From: Heloderma charlesbogerti
Lineage: Eukaryota; Chordata; Lepidosauria; Squamata; Helodermatidae
Assembly (NCBI GenBank): GCA_026122225.1
Contig: JANEZZ010001494.1
Span: 744,001-808,000, forward strand
Length of the DNA: 64,000 nt
Direction: 5' to 3'
Shown here one piece after another: positions 54,941 to 64,000 of the stretch. Made by a program: the position numbers and the translations under genes. The notes beneath the pieces are model-generated. The model was not told the DNA's origin, made no database searches, and saw only the letters and a program-made list of their open reading frames with translations. The stretch's first letter is position 1, and each line of letters opens with the position of its first letter.

Positions 54941-55280
54941 GTAAGTGCGCACGGCTTCCGGTGCGGGGCATGAGGGCGCGGCTGTCCCAGTTGGCGGAGG
55001 GAAGAGGACAATGGGGGTGAAGCCCTCCTGAAGTCCCTTCCCCGGGGAAACATCTGCCCCTCCTCCCCATCCAATTTCTGCGAGGTGTTGCAGGTCTCCG
55101 CTTGTGTTGTGTATAGAGCTGTGCACAAAGTTGGCCTCTCAAAATTCTCCAGCCTATTTGTGGGCAGAGAAACTGGGGGGACAATTTCACCAAATTTCTC
55201 CCAGGGGAGAAAAAATTCTCCAACAGTTTCTCACAGGCAGAGCTCGCTATTGGCAGGGGTTGTAGCACAGGTCAGTCATA
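54941..55280 (+). other. PTPN9 intron 7, unassigned
   Basis: Follows exon 7; GC-rich at first, no repeat identified. Confidence 0.35.
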
Positions 55281-55282
55281 GA

Positions 55283-55345
55283 ATAGTAGCATCATAGAAT
55301 AGTAGGGTTGGAAGGGACCTACAAGGCCATCGAGTCCAACCCCCT
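55283..55345 (-). mobile_element. CR1 LINE 3' terminus
   Basis: CATAGAATAGTAGGGTTGGA and AGGCCATCGAGTCCAACCCC. Confidence 0.75.
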
Positions 55346-55938
55346 TTGGACTTTCCGTTTTTCCTAAGGGTTTTTGGTTTATTGCACTGCGGTTTATTGC
55401 ACAGGGGGCAACAGCATCGACTGTGTTGAGGCGTCCACTCTTCTGAGGCCAAATGTTGAATTTCTTTCCGTTTTTGAGCTTACCTAACCACTGAGAGGTG
55501 GCCGAGGGTGCTGTGGGTGTTTTCCCTCTATATATTACACATCTTTCCATGGCTCTACAGCCTCCCAGGCCCCCTGCACTTCCTGAACTGAAAAAGCCCC
55601 ATGGGAGGAATTGCTTCACGACGTCTTCCTCGTGAGGGCTTTAACTGAAGTGCGGGAAGCCGAGGAGGCTGCAGGCTGCCAGAGATTATTGTACGAATAC
55701 AGACAGGACACTCCTGCACACTCCTCAGCCACCTCACAAGTCAGGTAAGCACAAGAACCCCACGCCCAACCCAAGGGCATTTCTCTGAAATTTCTCCTCC
55801 TTTGAATTCCTTTTCAAAAGCCGTTTCTCTTCTATCAAATTGAATGAAGATGGTCAGAAAACATGTGAGAGAAATGTTCGGCCCAGCACTAGCTGTGTAG
55901 TTCGTGGTCTCTCAGAAGACCAGCCGAAAGGCTCAGAT

Positions 55939-56205
55939 CAGGGCTGTTGAACTTCTTTCAGTCTGAGGATTGAATTTCATTTCAAAGACGCTCTGGGGGT
56001 GGGGGGGAGGAATTCCAGTGGTGGGTGGGGTCAAAGGCAACAGGGGCGGGGCTAAAACCAGCAGATTTTAGCTTAGAGCTTTCGACCGTTTAGAGTGGTG
56101 GGGGGGACTGCACAAAAGCCAGGAAACCACCGAAGGACGGGTGGTCAGGGAAAGAGGGAGGGGTCAGAGGAAGGGGGCAGGGCCTCCTGGGGAACCTGCA
56201 GGATT
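55939..56205 (-). mobile_element. hAT-like MITE, CAGGGGTG family
   Basis: CAGGGCTGTTGAACTTCTTT and CAGTGGTGGGTGGGGTCAAA on + are the family right half in reverse. It ends near CCTCCTGGGGAACCTGCAGG. Confidence 0.65.
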
Positions 56206-56344
56206 GATGGATTGATTCGTCAGTTTTATTTTTAAAATGTATAAACTACCCTTCATCCACAAGGGGTCCCAGGGCAGTGCATATAAAATCTCAAAAAGAC
56301 AAGTATAACATTGTAACGACAATAAAATTCCAAGATAAGAGGCA

Positions 56345-56990
56345 TAAAAGTTATGGTTAGAGTGCTGGACTGGGACTGAGGGGGAGACATTTCTCTCTCT
56401 CCCTCATAATACTAGAACCCAGTGGGGTCGTCCCATGAAGCTGATGGGTGGGAGATTCAGGACAGATCAAAGGAAGGGCTTCTTCACACAGCGCAGAGTT
56501 GAACTATGGAATTCGCTACCACAAGATGCAGCGATGGCCACCACTACGGCTTTAGAAGGGAATCATACAAATTCATGGAGGAGAAGGCTGTCCATGGCTA
56601 CGAGTCCTGATAGCTATAAGCTACCTCCAGTATCGGAGGCAGTAGACCTACGTACACCAGTTGCTGGAGAACAAGGGAGGGGGGTGCTGTTGAGTTCCTG
56701 GTCGACAGCTGGTTGGCCACTGTGTGAACAGAATACTGGACTAGATGGACCCTTGGTCTGATCCAGCAGGGCTCTTCTTATGTTCTTATGACTGAGGAGA
56801 CCCGGGTTCTAGTCCCCAAACAGCCATAAAGCTCACTGGGTGACTTTGGGCCAGACACTGACTCTTGACCTAACCTACCTCACGGGGCTGTTGTGGCGAT
56901 AAAATGGAGAGGAGGAGGACCGGGTAAGCCACCTTGAGTTCCTTGCAAGAGGAAGCAAGACAGGATACAAATGTAAAAATAAATAAATAA
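56345..56990 (+). mobile_element. MIR/CORE-like SINE split by a nested insertion
   Basis: The head piece 56345-56381 (GGTTAGAGTGCTGGACTGGG) and body 56790-56990 (AGACCCGGGTTCTAGTCCCC, ACCTAACCTACCTCACGGGG) are continuous once the insertion is removed. GACTGAGG is present at both junctions. Confidence 0.85.
56382..56789 (+). mobile_element. CR1-like 3' fragment nested in a SINE
   Basis: TTATGTTCT-tail family: ATGAAGCTGATGGGTGGGAG, CTTCTTCACACAGCGCAGAG, TTGGCCACTGTGTGAACAGA, ending CTCTTCTTATGTTCTTAT. Flanked by the 8-bp direct repeat GACTGAGG (56374-56381 and 56790-56797). Confidence 0.85.
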
Positions 56991-57457
56991 GAGCTGTTCA
57001 GCCAGTTAACAAATAAATCAATAAATCCTAAACAAAATGTAAGTTTAGATCAACTGGGCAGACGGGAATGTTTTGATCTGGCACCTCAAAGACAGCACCG
57101 TGTCTATCTTGGTGCAAAACTTGGATTACCATGAGGCAGGATTTAACATTTTATAGGAGATCCCTTCCAGCGCCTACATAGAAATGGTGCCGGCCCAAAA
57201 CATTTAATACCTGAAATGGATCCCAGGTGGCTTGCCTCCACTTCTCCCCTCCCCCGGCTGTATCCAACACTTTTAAAAGTCTCGCTACACCATTCAGACA
57301 CCAGTTCTTGCCTTTGTCTTTCTGCCCCTTGTATTGCGGCCTGAGATGGGTTGCTTTGCCCTGCATCAAAAGGGCCCAGACAATTGCAGGCCAAAAGCGA
57401 CGCCCAGCTGCAAATCCAGCTTGCTCACCGTGTTTGCCGTTTCCTCTCTCACTGCAG

Positions 57458-57551
57458 AGCTCCCTTTAACCAGGAGAAGAACAGATACGGAGACGTACCG
57501 TGCCTCGACCAAACCAGGGTGAAGTTGTCCAAACAATTCAGCTACCAGGAG
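57458..57551 (+). CDS. PTPN9: PTPN9 exon 8 (start of PTP domain)
   Basis: Acceptor cactgcag, donor GTAAGTG. The first base completes the Leu codon begun in exon 7, then 31 codons. It contains EKNRYGDVPCLDQTRVKL, which is the KNRYxDV motif and phosphotyrosine-loop region of classical PTPs. An acceptor two bases downstream would run into TAA within three codons, so this acceptor is required. The end, SKQFSYQE, is divergent from the human sequence I recall. Confidence 0.94.
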
Positions 57552-57886
57552 GTAAGTGGGTTGAAGCGTTCGGCTTGTAAGAAGCTGCCTTGTGCTCAGT
57601 GAGACCATATCTAGAGCAGTACTGTCTATTCCACGGGTCCCCAAACACACCCTCCCATGGGTGTTCTTGCAGCTGCCCCCCCCCAGGTCCCCCACCATCA
57701 CCATAGCCACTGCCACATCACTGGATTCCCAGCTGTTCTGCTTGGAAATAAGGCATCCAGCTACATGTCTGCTTCTGGGGGCCGGGGGAGTGGGGTTGGT
57801 CCTGTGGTGCGTTCCAAGGATGGAGCAATGCAGGCCCCCAACCCACCAAAGCTGGGCTCCCATACTGATCAAAGGCCTTGGAAGTG

Positions 57887-58025
57887 GGGGAGCCATAGCT
57901 CAGCAACGTAGCATCTTCTTTTTGTGCAGAAGGTCCCAGGTGAAAAGGAGCGGGGAGCGGGTGATCTGCTCTGGAAGGGCCTGGAGATCTGCTCTTGAGA
58001 AACCCATGGTAGATGCCCACTGCGT
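57887..58025 (+). mobile_element. tRNA-derived SINE, 5' part
   Basis: GGGAGCCATAGCTCAGCAAC, GCAGAAGGTCCCAGG and GGGCCTGGAGATCTGC. It runs into the next MITE. Confidence 0.5.
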
Positions 58026-58029
58026 ATAT

Positions 58030-58165
58030 CAGCCTTCGCCCACCTGGTACGCCCCAGATGCTGTGGACTTCAACTCCCCCCTGCCCCTGCCAGCATGGCC
58101 AATGATCAAGAATCCTGAGAGTTGTAGTCCAAAACATCTGGAGGGCACCAGGTTGGGGAAGGCTG
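58030..58165. mobile_element. foldback MITE, CAGCCTTCCCCAACC family, full copy
   Basis: CAGCCTTCGCCCACCTGGTA and CACCAGGTTGGGGAAGGCTG are inverted ends. TGGACTTCAACTCCC pairs with GAGTTGTAGTCCA. Confidence 0.75.
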
Positions 58166-58800
58166 CACTAGTCTCTGCAAACTCCTCCACTTTGGTTATC
58201 CTTTGGTGTACTCAAAATTCACTTGAGCATTTCACCAATGCCAAGTGGCATTTCTTCGGATGTGGATACAGCAACCCACCCACTCCCCGGTATTTTCTTT
58301 TTCAACAAAGGGCCACTGAGAATTTGAACCCTTGTAGTAGAGGGAGTTTAGCTCCAATAAGGAGTTTCTCAGTAGGACAATAATATTAAAGCAGTGCTAT
58401 GCTCTGTGTTTAACCTAGAAGTCCAACAGCTACAAAGTGAAGTTTGGGACATGCTACATATTCCTGTCCCCCACTCTGGCTCCTTACATCCAGCTGGAAC
58501 AACTCTGGCTTAACCTTCATGATCTAAGCTCACAAATAGCTCAGGAAACTATTAAGTCTAATGCATAACCTCAACTTGGTACATTAACTCTGCAAACACA
58601 TACGTGCCAGAGGATGGTGCCGATTTGATTCAGGCCGTTTACAGTAGTGCAAAAGTTTTGGCACAGCGTCTAAATGATGCTTGGAATGCTGGGAGTTGTG
58701 GTCCGAAACATGAAGTGCACGAGGTGGGGGCATATATGATCAATTTTTGGTCTGAAATCACAGCTAAAGGAGATGATAATGATGATAACAGCAGCAACAA
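58166..58800 (+). other. PTPN9 intron 8, nothing recognised
   Basis: Bases 58680-58730 (TGGAATGCTGGGAGTTGTGG) are a half MITE; the rest is unassigned. Confidence 0.35.
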
Positions 58801-58802
58801 CC

Positions 58803-59010
58803 CAGCTGTACACCACTGCTTTGCATGCAGAAGGTCCTAGATTCAATCCCTGGCTTCTCTGGTTAGAAGGATCATGTCATGGATGATGGGAAAGCCCCTT
58901 TTCTGCCCGAGACCCTGGGAGAGATGCTGCCAATCGGAGTAGGAGATTCAGGCCTAGATAGATTAACAGTCTGACATGGTACAAGGCCATTTTCTAATGT
59001 TCTTATGTCC
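58803..59010 (+). mobile_element. tRNA-derived SINE
   Basis: CTGCTTTGCATGCAGAAGGT, AGATTCAATCCCTGG, GAGACCCTGGGAGAGATGCT and ACATGGTACAAGGCCATTTT. Confidence 0.65.
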
Positions 59011-59223
59011 CTTGTTCATGTGTTTATGGACTGCATTTTTAGGGGTCACCTTTGGGCCTTTTTAGCTCTGGTAAGCAGTAGGATAACAGCCATGGGGCTG
59101 TCGCACCCTTAGCAGCCCCTTCCCCTACTTCCTGGGGGCGTGTGTGTTTATGCACAGCCTCCCCTTGAGTACTGCTGCTCCAGCCACTCTCTAGGGTTAA
59201 TGTTTGCTGTTGTGTCTCTCTAG

Positions 59224-59293
59224 CTGACCGACTACATCAATGCCAGTTTCATGGATGGCTACAAGCAGAGGAACGCTTACATTGGCACTCAAG
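59224..59293 (+). CDS. PTPN9: PTPN9 exon 9
   Basis: Acceptor tctctag, donor GTATGG, 23 codons plus one base. Encodes LTDYINASFMDGYKQRNAYI and GTQ, i.e. the DYINAS motif and the YI-TQG motif of classical PTP domains. The leading Leu appears to be one residue more than in human PTPN9, consistent with a 3-base difference at the splice junction. A 61-bp minisatellite begins 165 bases after the donor. Confidence 0.95.
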
Positions 59294-59458
59294 GTATGGA
59301 AGCCACCGCCTCTCCCTGCTTTCCCAGTCAGCTCAGTAGTGCATTGTTAGACTATCTAGAATGGCTCTAGAATCAGGGGCAAGAGCTTCATTTATGGACA
59401 GACGGCGTCAAAGTGGGGGTGATGGCACATCCCACCGCAGGCCAAGGTTCTTCCTGCA

Positions 59459-59702
59459 GCTCCTTCCATGTGGCTGGCCAAAGGATCTGCCTCCTCTCCG
59501 TGCGCCACACGACAGATGCGCTCCTTCCATGTGGCTGGCCAATGGATCTGCCTCCTCTCCATGCGCCACACATCAGATGCACTCCTTCCATGTGGCTGGC
59601 CAATGGATCCGCCTCCTCTCCATGCGCCACACATCAGATGCACTCCTTCCATGTGGCTGGCCAATGGATCCACCTCCTCTCCTTGCGCCACATGACAGAT
59701 GC
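59459..59702. repeat. 61-bp minisatellite, four units
   Basis: Units begin at 59459, 59520, 59581 and 59642. Each contains CTCCTTCCATGTGGCTGGCC, AATGGAT, CCTCCTCTCC and GCGCCACA--CAGATGC, with a handful of substitutions. No unit contains a stop in several frames, which creates spurious open frames on both strands. Confidence 0.95.
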
Positions 59703-59724
59703 ACCCCATATGTTCAAAGCTCCA

Positions 59725-60080
59725 CAACATAAGAACTGCTTTGCTGGATCAGACTCCAGGCCCAGCATTCTGTCTCCCAGCTGTAGCCAGTCAAATGCAA
59801 GGCTACTAAACATGATGGAGCCGGCCATTCTCAGATGTTTGCCCCCCGCCCCCCAGCACCTGGTGATCCAGAGGTATACTGCCTTCGAACATGAAAGTTC
59901 TGTTTTAAACTATCTTGGCTAATAGGCGTACATAGACCTTTGCTCCATGCGCTTTCCCATCTACTTTTCAAAAGCCATCTAAATCAGTGGCCATGGCTTC
60001 ACTGACACCTCTTGTGGCTGTGAGTTCTGTAAGTTATTTACAAGTTCAGGGAATGTGTGCTGCCCTTCTACAAAGTCAGA
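59725..60080 (-). mobile_element. CR1-like 3' fragment (TTATGTTCT-tail family)
   Basis: ACATAAGAACTGCTTTGCTG, GGATCAGACTCCAGGCCCA and CAAAAGCCATCTAAATCAGT on the reverse strand. Confidence 0.6.
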
Positions 60081-60189
60081 CCCCTGGTCGGTCTAGACTA
60101 CTATTAGCTGGCTGGAAGCCATTTTCCAGGGTCTCACAGCTGCACTAACTGAAATTAATTTAAATGGCGATGTCCGGGTTATTGTAACC

Positions 60190-60390
60190 CTGGTAAGGCT
60201 CTCAATGATCTTTACAATAACCTTGTAAAGTAAGTATTATACCCATTTTATGGATGTGGGAACTAAGGCTGTGATAGATAATGGCTTAATTAAAGTCATG
60301 TGCTGAGTTCACTGAAGAAGTGAGGTTTTCTCCTGGGTACCTGTGGCACATCCTTCATGCTCGTAACCACTACATCAGCATGCCTGTTAA
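60190..60390 (-). mobile_element. MIR element
   Basis: CTTTACAATAACCTTGTAAA, CCCATTTTATGGATGTGGGA, AACTAAGGCTGTGATAG and CATGCTCGTAACCACTACAT follow MIR on the reverse strand. Confidence 0.6.
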
Positions 60391-60505
60391 ACAAGGAAAT
60401 GAGGAGAAAGAAAACTTCAATCACACACCTACTGGCCACATTCACACAGAATGATCAGTAGCCCATCTTACTTACTTACCCCAGTAAACATGACTGGCTA
60501 AACCC

Positions 60506-60545
60506 ACCTTCCCCAACCTGGTGCCCTCCAAATGTGTTGAACTAT
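60506..60545 (+). mobile_element. truncated CAGCCTTCCCCAACC-family MITE
   Basis: CCTTCCCCAACCTGGTGCCC and TCCAAATGTGTTGAACTA, then an abrupt break where the LTR-like stretch begins. Confidence 0.55.
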
Positions 60546-61043
60546 GTCAAGAAATCCATTTTATGTTTATGTTCTAGTTGCCTGTTGTGAAGGTTTGAGG
60601 CTTACAGAGGCAATGGGAAAAACAGTCAGGCTTAGAGGCCTGGAGTTTTCTGTTGGGAGGGAGTAACCCTGAGAGGAATAGTTTCATTTCTCCACATAAG
60701 TTTCATTCCTTCAGGCTTGAAGCAATACTTCCAGTTTTGAGGGAGGCAGGTGTATAAAGAGAGGGAGAGAGCCAGTAAGAATCAGAAAGACCAGGCTGCA
60801 GCCAGAGCAAGAGAGAGACAGCCAGAGCCTGAAGTGAGAGCAGAGTCTGAAGAGTGAGCAGGAAGAAGCAGCCTAGAAAAGTCTAAGTGCAGCTAGGGTA
60901 AAGGAACTTGCATTTTGCAATTTTTATTTTATTTTAATGCCTTTGTATCACTCAGCTCTATTATGTAAATACCTTTAGTTGTAAGCTGTTTGCCTGTTGT
61001 GGTTGAACCCTGTGTCTAGAGTGACAGTCACCCCACGTCTACA
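60545..61043 (+). other. possible LTR (candidate A)
   Basis: Starts TGT and ends ACA. TATAAA at 60753, purine-rich leader (GAGAGGGAGAGAGCCAG), T-rich stretch at about 60930 and later ATTATGTAAATACC. No target duplication and no retroviral coding sequence are visible, so this is weak. Confidence 0.3.
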
Positions 61044-61163
61044 GCCTAAATGTCACATTACTGGGAAGGGGAAATTTAAAAGAAGGAAGGTGGGACTTAA
61101 GGAGGCAAGAGATCCTTAAGGACTTGCTCAGGGGATCCAGGTTATAAGTGGAACTTTGATACC

Positions 61164-61645
61164 TGTAAATAACTCCATTTCATGAAGATGGCCCTGCATG
61201 CACTTGTTAACCCCCAGCGCACATTATCTCATGCTGTTCTGGCTTCAAGGCCAGAGCAGAACTTTTGCCAAATTAGGCTGAATGATTTCAGCTGGGCTTC
61301 GTGAGAATTTTCTACCCCTCCCCTCCCTGCCACCCCACTCCACCCCAGAGAGCCTGGGAGAACTATTCAGCCAGCTAGTGATTGCCTAAGGAGGCTCACT
61401 TCACATATGTCAAAGGCTTTTGAGTATAAAAAAGGGGGGCAATAGCTGCCTTTCATCTGTGTTCTCATCTTCGTCTTGCTTTTGGCTTGTGACTCCCAGG
61501 ATCACAGTTTGGGGCCCTGTCCAGGAACAGTTGGCTTAGTGCCTCTTCTGAACTGGGGATCCTGCCCTGCCACTCCCAAATAAGCCAGCATTTGTAAGCT
61601 AAGAACAAACCCTTGTTTGTCAAGGGAATGACAGGACAGAAGCTC
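61164..61645 (+). other. possible LTR (candidate B)
   Basis: Starts TGTAAATAACTCCATTT. TATAAAAAAGG at 61425, then TGTGTTCTCATCTTCGTCTT and an AATAAG near 61580, the layout of a gammaretrovirus-like U3-R-U5. No flanking internal region or duplication could be shown. Confidence 0.35.
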
Positions 61646-61670
61646 TAGTTGAGACATGGTTTGTTTAGCC

Positions 61671-61780
61671 CAGATGTCCCCAACCTGGTGCCCTTCAGAT
61701 GTTTGGACCACCTCTCTCATAATTCCCATAATCCAGCATGGCCATGTTGGCTGGGAATTATGGGAGTTGCAGTCTGCGAA
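61671..61780. mobile_element. foldback MITE, CAGCCTTCCCCAACC family
   Basis: GTCCCCAACCTGGTGCCCTT, CAGCATGGCCATGTTGGCTG and AATTATGGGAGTTGCAGTCT. Confidence 0.65.
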
Positions 61781-62250
61781 GGGAGGGGGTTGTCCTAGCT
61801 CCTGGCAGTGTAGCCAGGGACAAACAATTACCCAAGCAGGCTGCCATCACGCCTTACCTCCATCTCTGCCTGAGCCAGGGGACTCTCAGACCTTACAGGA
61901 CACTCCTAGGGCTTCAGAAATAAGGGTCCAAGCCGGCACCCTCTATTTCAAGCCCTAGGCCTGAAACTTTAAACAGTAGCAAATAACCAAGCAGAAGGCT
62001 CTGAATTTAGTACCAGGCCTTACTGGGAAGGAAGTTCACACAAACCTTGAAATAGGTGTTAAGTTTATTTACAATGGGGAAGCAGGGTGAGGGGAATAAA
62101 AGGCATACAAGAACCAGAGCATATCTGGAAATAAAACCTCAGGCCAAAAAATACCAAAAGTTACGTCAACCTGCCCTGGTTGGTTTAACCAGTTGCATTA
62201 GTAGAAGGAGCCAAGTGGGGAAGAACATGCTGTGTGCATGAGCGCACAGA
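61781..62250 (+). other. PTPN9 intron 9, nothing recognised
   Basis: No supported feature. Confidence 0.35.
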
Positions 62251-62257
62251 TCATTCA

Positions 62258-62294
62258 GGATAAGCCAGGGTTCTCTGATAACCCTGGCTTATCC
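62258..62294. repeat. perfect hairpin, 15-bp stem and 7-base loop
   Basis: GGATAAGCCAGGGTT (62258-62272), loop CTCTGAT, AACCCTGGCTTATCC (62280-62294). A further AACCCTGG follows at about 62300. Confidence 0.8.
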
Positions 62295-62704
62295 TGTGAT
62301 AACCCTGGTTGATCACTCTGCCGAGGCTGCTGTTACGCTTTGGGTCTGAGTGCTCATTCGTTCCCATAGTGAACTAGAATTAGGCTGTGGTTGCCCTTGA
62401 TTCTTTTTTTGCTGTTAGCCAAACACCTGTAGTTGTTGCTTAGAAAGAGACTTGATGCTACCCAGTGGTAAATGTAGCAGTTACCTTCCTGGATAGAGCC
62501 TCTGAGCATACCAGCATTCTTGTGCAGAGATCACTGAGAAGAGAACGTATGTAATAGAATGTTAGCAACTCTCTCCCTTATCATGCCGTACTAGGGCATG
62601 ATAAGGGCATGCCAGAGCCTCATGCTCTTCTCACCCTGCAAGGCTGCCTTTGTAATTTTGTGTGCCATATCTCTGCTTTACTCCGGCCCAGATAAAAAAT
62701 CCAG

Positions 62705-62882
62705 GGAAAGGCCATAGCTCAGAGCATGTCCTTTGCGTGCCAAAGGTGAATCCAAGTCTTAAATTGGGATGGAAAACAGTCCTGTCTGAAACCCTGGAGA
62801 GCCGCTGCCGGTCAGTACAAGCAGTACTCAGCTAGACAGTCCCCTGGGTCTGATGCGGTATAAAGCAGCTTCTTATGTCCCC
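62705..62882 (+). mobile_element. tRNA-derived SINE
   Basis: AAAGGCCATAGCTCAGAGCA, GAAACCCTGGAGAGCCGCTG and GGTATAAAGCAGCTTCTTAT. It ends 76 bases before exon 10. Confidence 0.65.
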
Positions 62883-62958
62883 AAATGGCGTTACTCCTTG
62901 TCCCCTTCATAATATGATGAGCATTTTCCTCTTCTTAATGTATGCTGTCTCTCTTCAG

Positions 62959-63037
62959 GGCCCTTAGAAAACACGTACGGTGACTTCTGGCGCATGGTGT
63001 GGGAGCAGAACGTGTTGGTGATTGTCATGACAACACG
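62959..63037 (+). CDS. PTPN9: PTPN9 exon 10
   Basis: Acceptor cttcag, donor GTAAGC. Two bases complete Gly, 25 codons follow, and two bases (CG, start of Arg) carry over. Encodes [20 protein letters not shown] and IVMTTR, the conserved FW-MVWEQ segment of the PTP fold. The next exon, expected to begin within the R-FEEGGR-KC region, is not in the window. Confidence 0.95.
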
Positions 63038-63149
63038 GTAAGCTGGCAGGCACGTCTCTGTGTGACAGAACAGCATGGGCCAGGCCTTTTCTCCCCCTTG
63101 TGTCTGAGCAATGGAGGTTCTCTCCCATGGTGATGATGGCCTTTAAGGC

Positions 63150-63545
63150 TGCGGTCTCCAACGTGATGCCTGGGGACACCCTCTCTTGGTGCTCACCAGG
63201 CTCCCTGCCCTTCTGGATTTTAATTTTATTACTTAAGCTTGTTTAAAATTATTATTTTTAACTGGGAGGCTGGCATGCTGCGAAGTGAGGAGCCATCACC
63301 CAGCACCATCTGTATTTGGGTTCAAAAGAGTGGTCTTGTGTTTTGAGCTCAGACCCCACCTCTGTCTTGTACTTAGATTCTTGGGCAAGTTTTTTTTTTC
63401 TTTTAGTCTCTGCAGTTTGCCTTCTGGGAGATGAGTGTTTTGTGATCGGCTGTGTTCCCCCTGGCAGCTCTTTTGTGAGAGTGCCCATGACAGTCTTTTG
63501 AAATTCCAAATGTGCCCACTGATCCAAAAAGGTTGCGGGGACGGG
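63150..63545 (-). mobile_element. GTGGGCACATTTGGAAT-family repeat, inverted copy
   Basis: GTCTCCAACGTGATGCCTGG, CACCAGGCTCCCTGCCC, TTTGAAATTCCAAATGTGCC and CACTGATCCAAAAAGGTTG: the reverse strand of 6300-6655. Confidence 0.6.
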
Positions 63546-64000
63546 ACGGGACGACGACACACACACTCCTGCTGTGACCATTCAGGGGTTTCTGATGTAT
63601 TAAAATAGTTCCTTATTTATTAATTGTATATCTCCCCTTTCCACCAAAAATGGCACTCAAGGTGTGGAAGGTCATTTTAGGTGAGTGGCTAAGCCATAGA
63701 CAGCTGAAGCCAGGAGTTGTTCCAGGGAATCAGAGCTGAGGGGCGAAACCAGGAGTCACTGTTGGGAAACATACCTAAACACACGAGAGCTTAGAAGACC
63801 GCTGCTGCTCAGGCAAGGTCTCCGCCCAAACAGGAAGCCTTTTATAGCTCCTCCTGTCTAGGGAGGCCAAATGGTCGCCTGGGTGGGCAGGAACAGTCCA
63901 GAGCCTGAAAATACTTCACTGTTCTGGAGGCGTCCTGTCCTCCCTCTGTCCGCTAGGAGAGGGTAGGTGAACAGGTAGCAAAGAGGAGGCTTCAGGGGTT
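63546..64000 (+). other. PTPN9 intron 10, nothing recognised
   Basis: No further PTPN9 exon and no repeat assignment in the last 450 bases. Confidence 0.4.

Larger units (their letters stand above)
13159..64000 (+). other. PTPN9: PTPN9 transcription unit, 3' end beyond window
   Basis: PTPN9 (PTP-MEG2) is a cytosolic and vesicle-associated tyrosine phosphatase. Its N-terminal Sec14-like domain binds phosphoinositides on secretory vesicles. Ten coding exons join into one frame. From the left, intron lengths are 26,998, 969, 2,684, 1,867, 6,648, 1,678, 2,517, 1,672 and 3,665 bases, all GT-AG. Coding content here is the N-terminus, the complete CRAL-TRIO region and the phosphatase domain through its FWRMVWEQ segment. 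The WPD loop, the HC(X5)R catalytic loop and the stop codon are not present and must follow at least one more intron. Human PTPN9 has about 13 coding exons, which fits. All introns carry transposon fragments but none interrupts an exon. Confidence 0.93.

Noticed and set aside
57460..57551. Alternative acceptor two bases downstream for PTPN9 exon 8
   Set aside because: It would shift the frame into TAA within three codons; the acceptor ending at 57457 keeps the frame.
59459..59702. CRISPR-like array
   Set aside because: Repeats are contiguous 61-mers with no spacers, inside a vertebrate intron.
59361..59922. Overlapping frames of 75-169 codons on both strands
   Set aside because: Created by the stop-free 61-bp minisatellite; the repeat unit cycles through all frames.

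Overview
This window is nuclear DNA of a vertebrate, most likely a squamate reptile (lizard or snake). Three things point there: two BovB (RTE-clade) retrotransposon copies, a full-length Sauria-type SINE with an ACCTTTA tail, and abundant L2- and CR1-type LINE tails with squamate-style foldback MITEs. Coding sequence is split by long introns with GT-AG boundaries. There are no bacterial features, operons or CRISPR arrays.

Genes. Two host genes lie head to tail on the + strand. The window opens inside the last intron of SNUPN (snurportin-1), whose final coding exon is 3518-3847, followed by two candidate poly(A) signals. After about 9.3 kb of repeat-rich intergenic DNA comes a CpG-rich promoter region (about 11.64-13.2 kb) and then PTPN9 (MEG2, a tyrosine phosphatase with a Sec14/CRAL-TRIO lipid-binding domain). 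Ten PTPN9 coding exons can be placed: 13159-13191, 40190-40333, 41303-41392, 44077-44201, 46069-46174, 52823-52933, 54612-54940, 57458-57551, 59224-59293 and 62959-63037. They join in a single reading frame. They encode the N-terminus, the whole CRAL-TRIO region and the first part of the phosphatase domain. The exons with the catalytic cysteine loop lie beyond the right edge. Intron 1 is about 27 kb. SNUPN next to PTPN9 in the same orientation matches the arrangement I know from human chromosome 15q24.

Repeats. Most of the rest is transposable-element debris: one L2-type LINE with a 430-codon open reverse-transcriptase frame (48.8-50.35 kb); a 2.7 kb minus-strand BovB (18.03-20.77 kb) and a 1 kb plus-strand BovB (30.4-31.38 kb); CR1 fragments; tRNA-derived, MIR/CORE-like and 5S-derived SINEs; and several MITE families recognisable by inverted repeats, some with visible target-site duplications. 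Several insertions are nested, so their relative ages can be read.

Limits. I found no undescribed gene system. The best second looks are the nested insertions, a hAT-like MITE with a perfect 8-bp duplication, a MITE family with 3-bp TWA duplications, a 61-bp minisatellite in PTPN9 intron 9, two LTR-like stretches in the same intron, and G-runs just upstream of the PTPN9 start codon. Repeat boundaries are approximate (tens of bases) unless a target-site duplication is stated.
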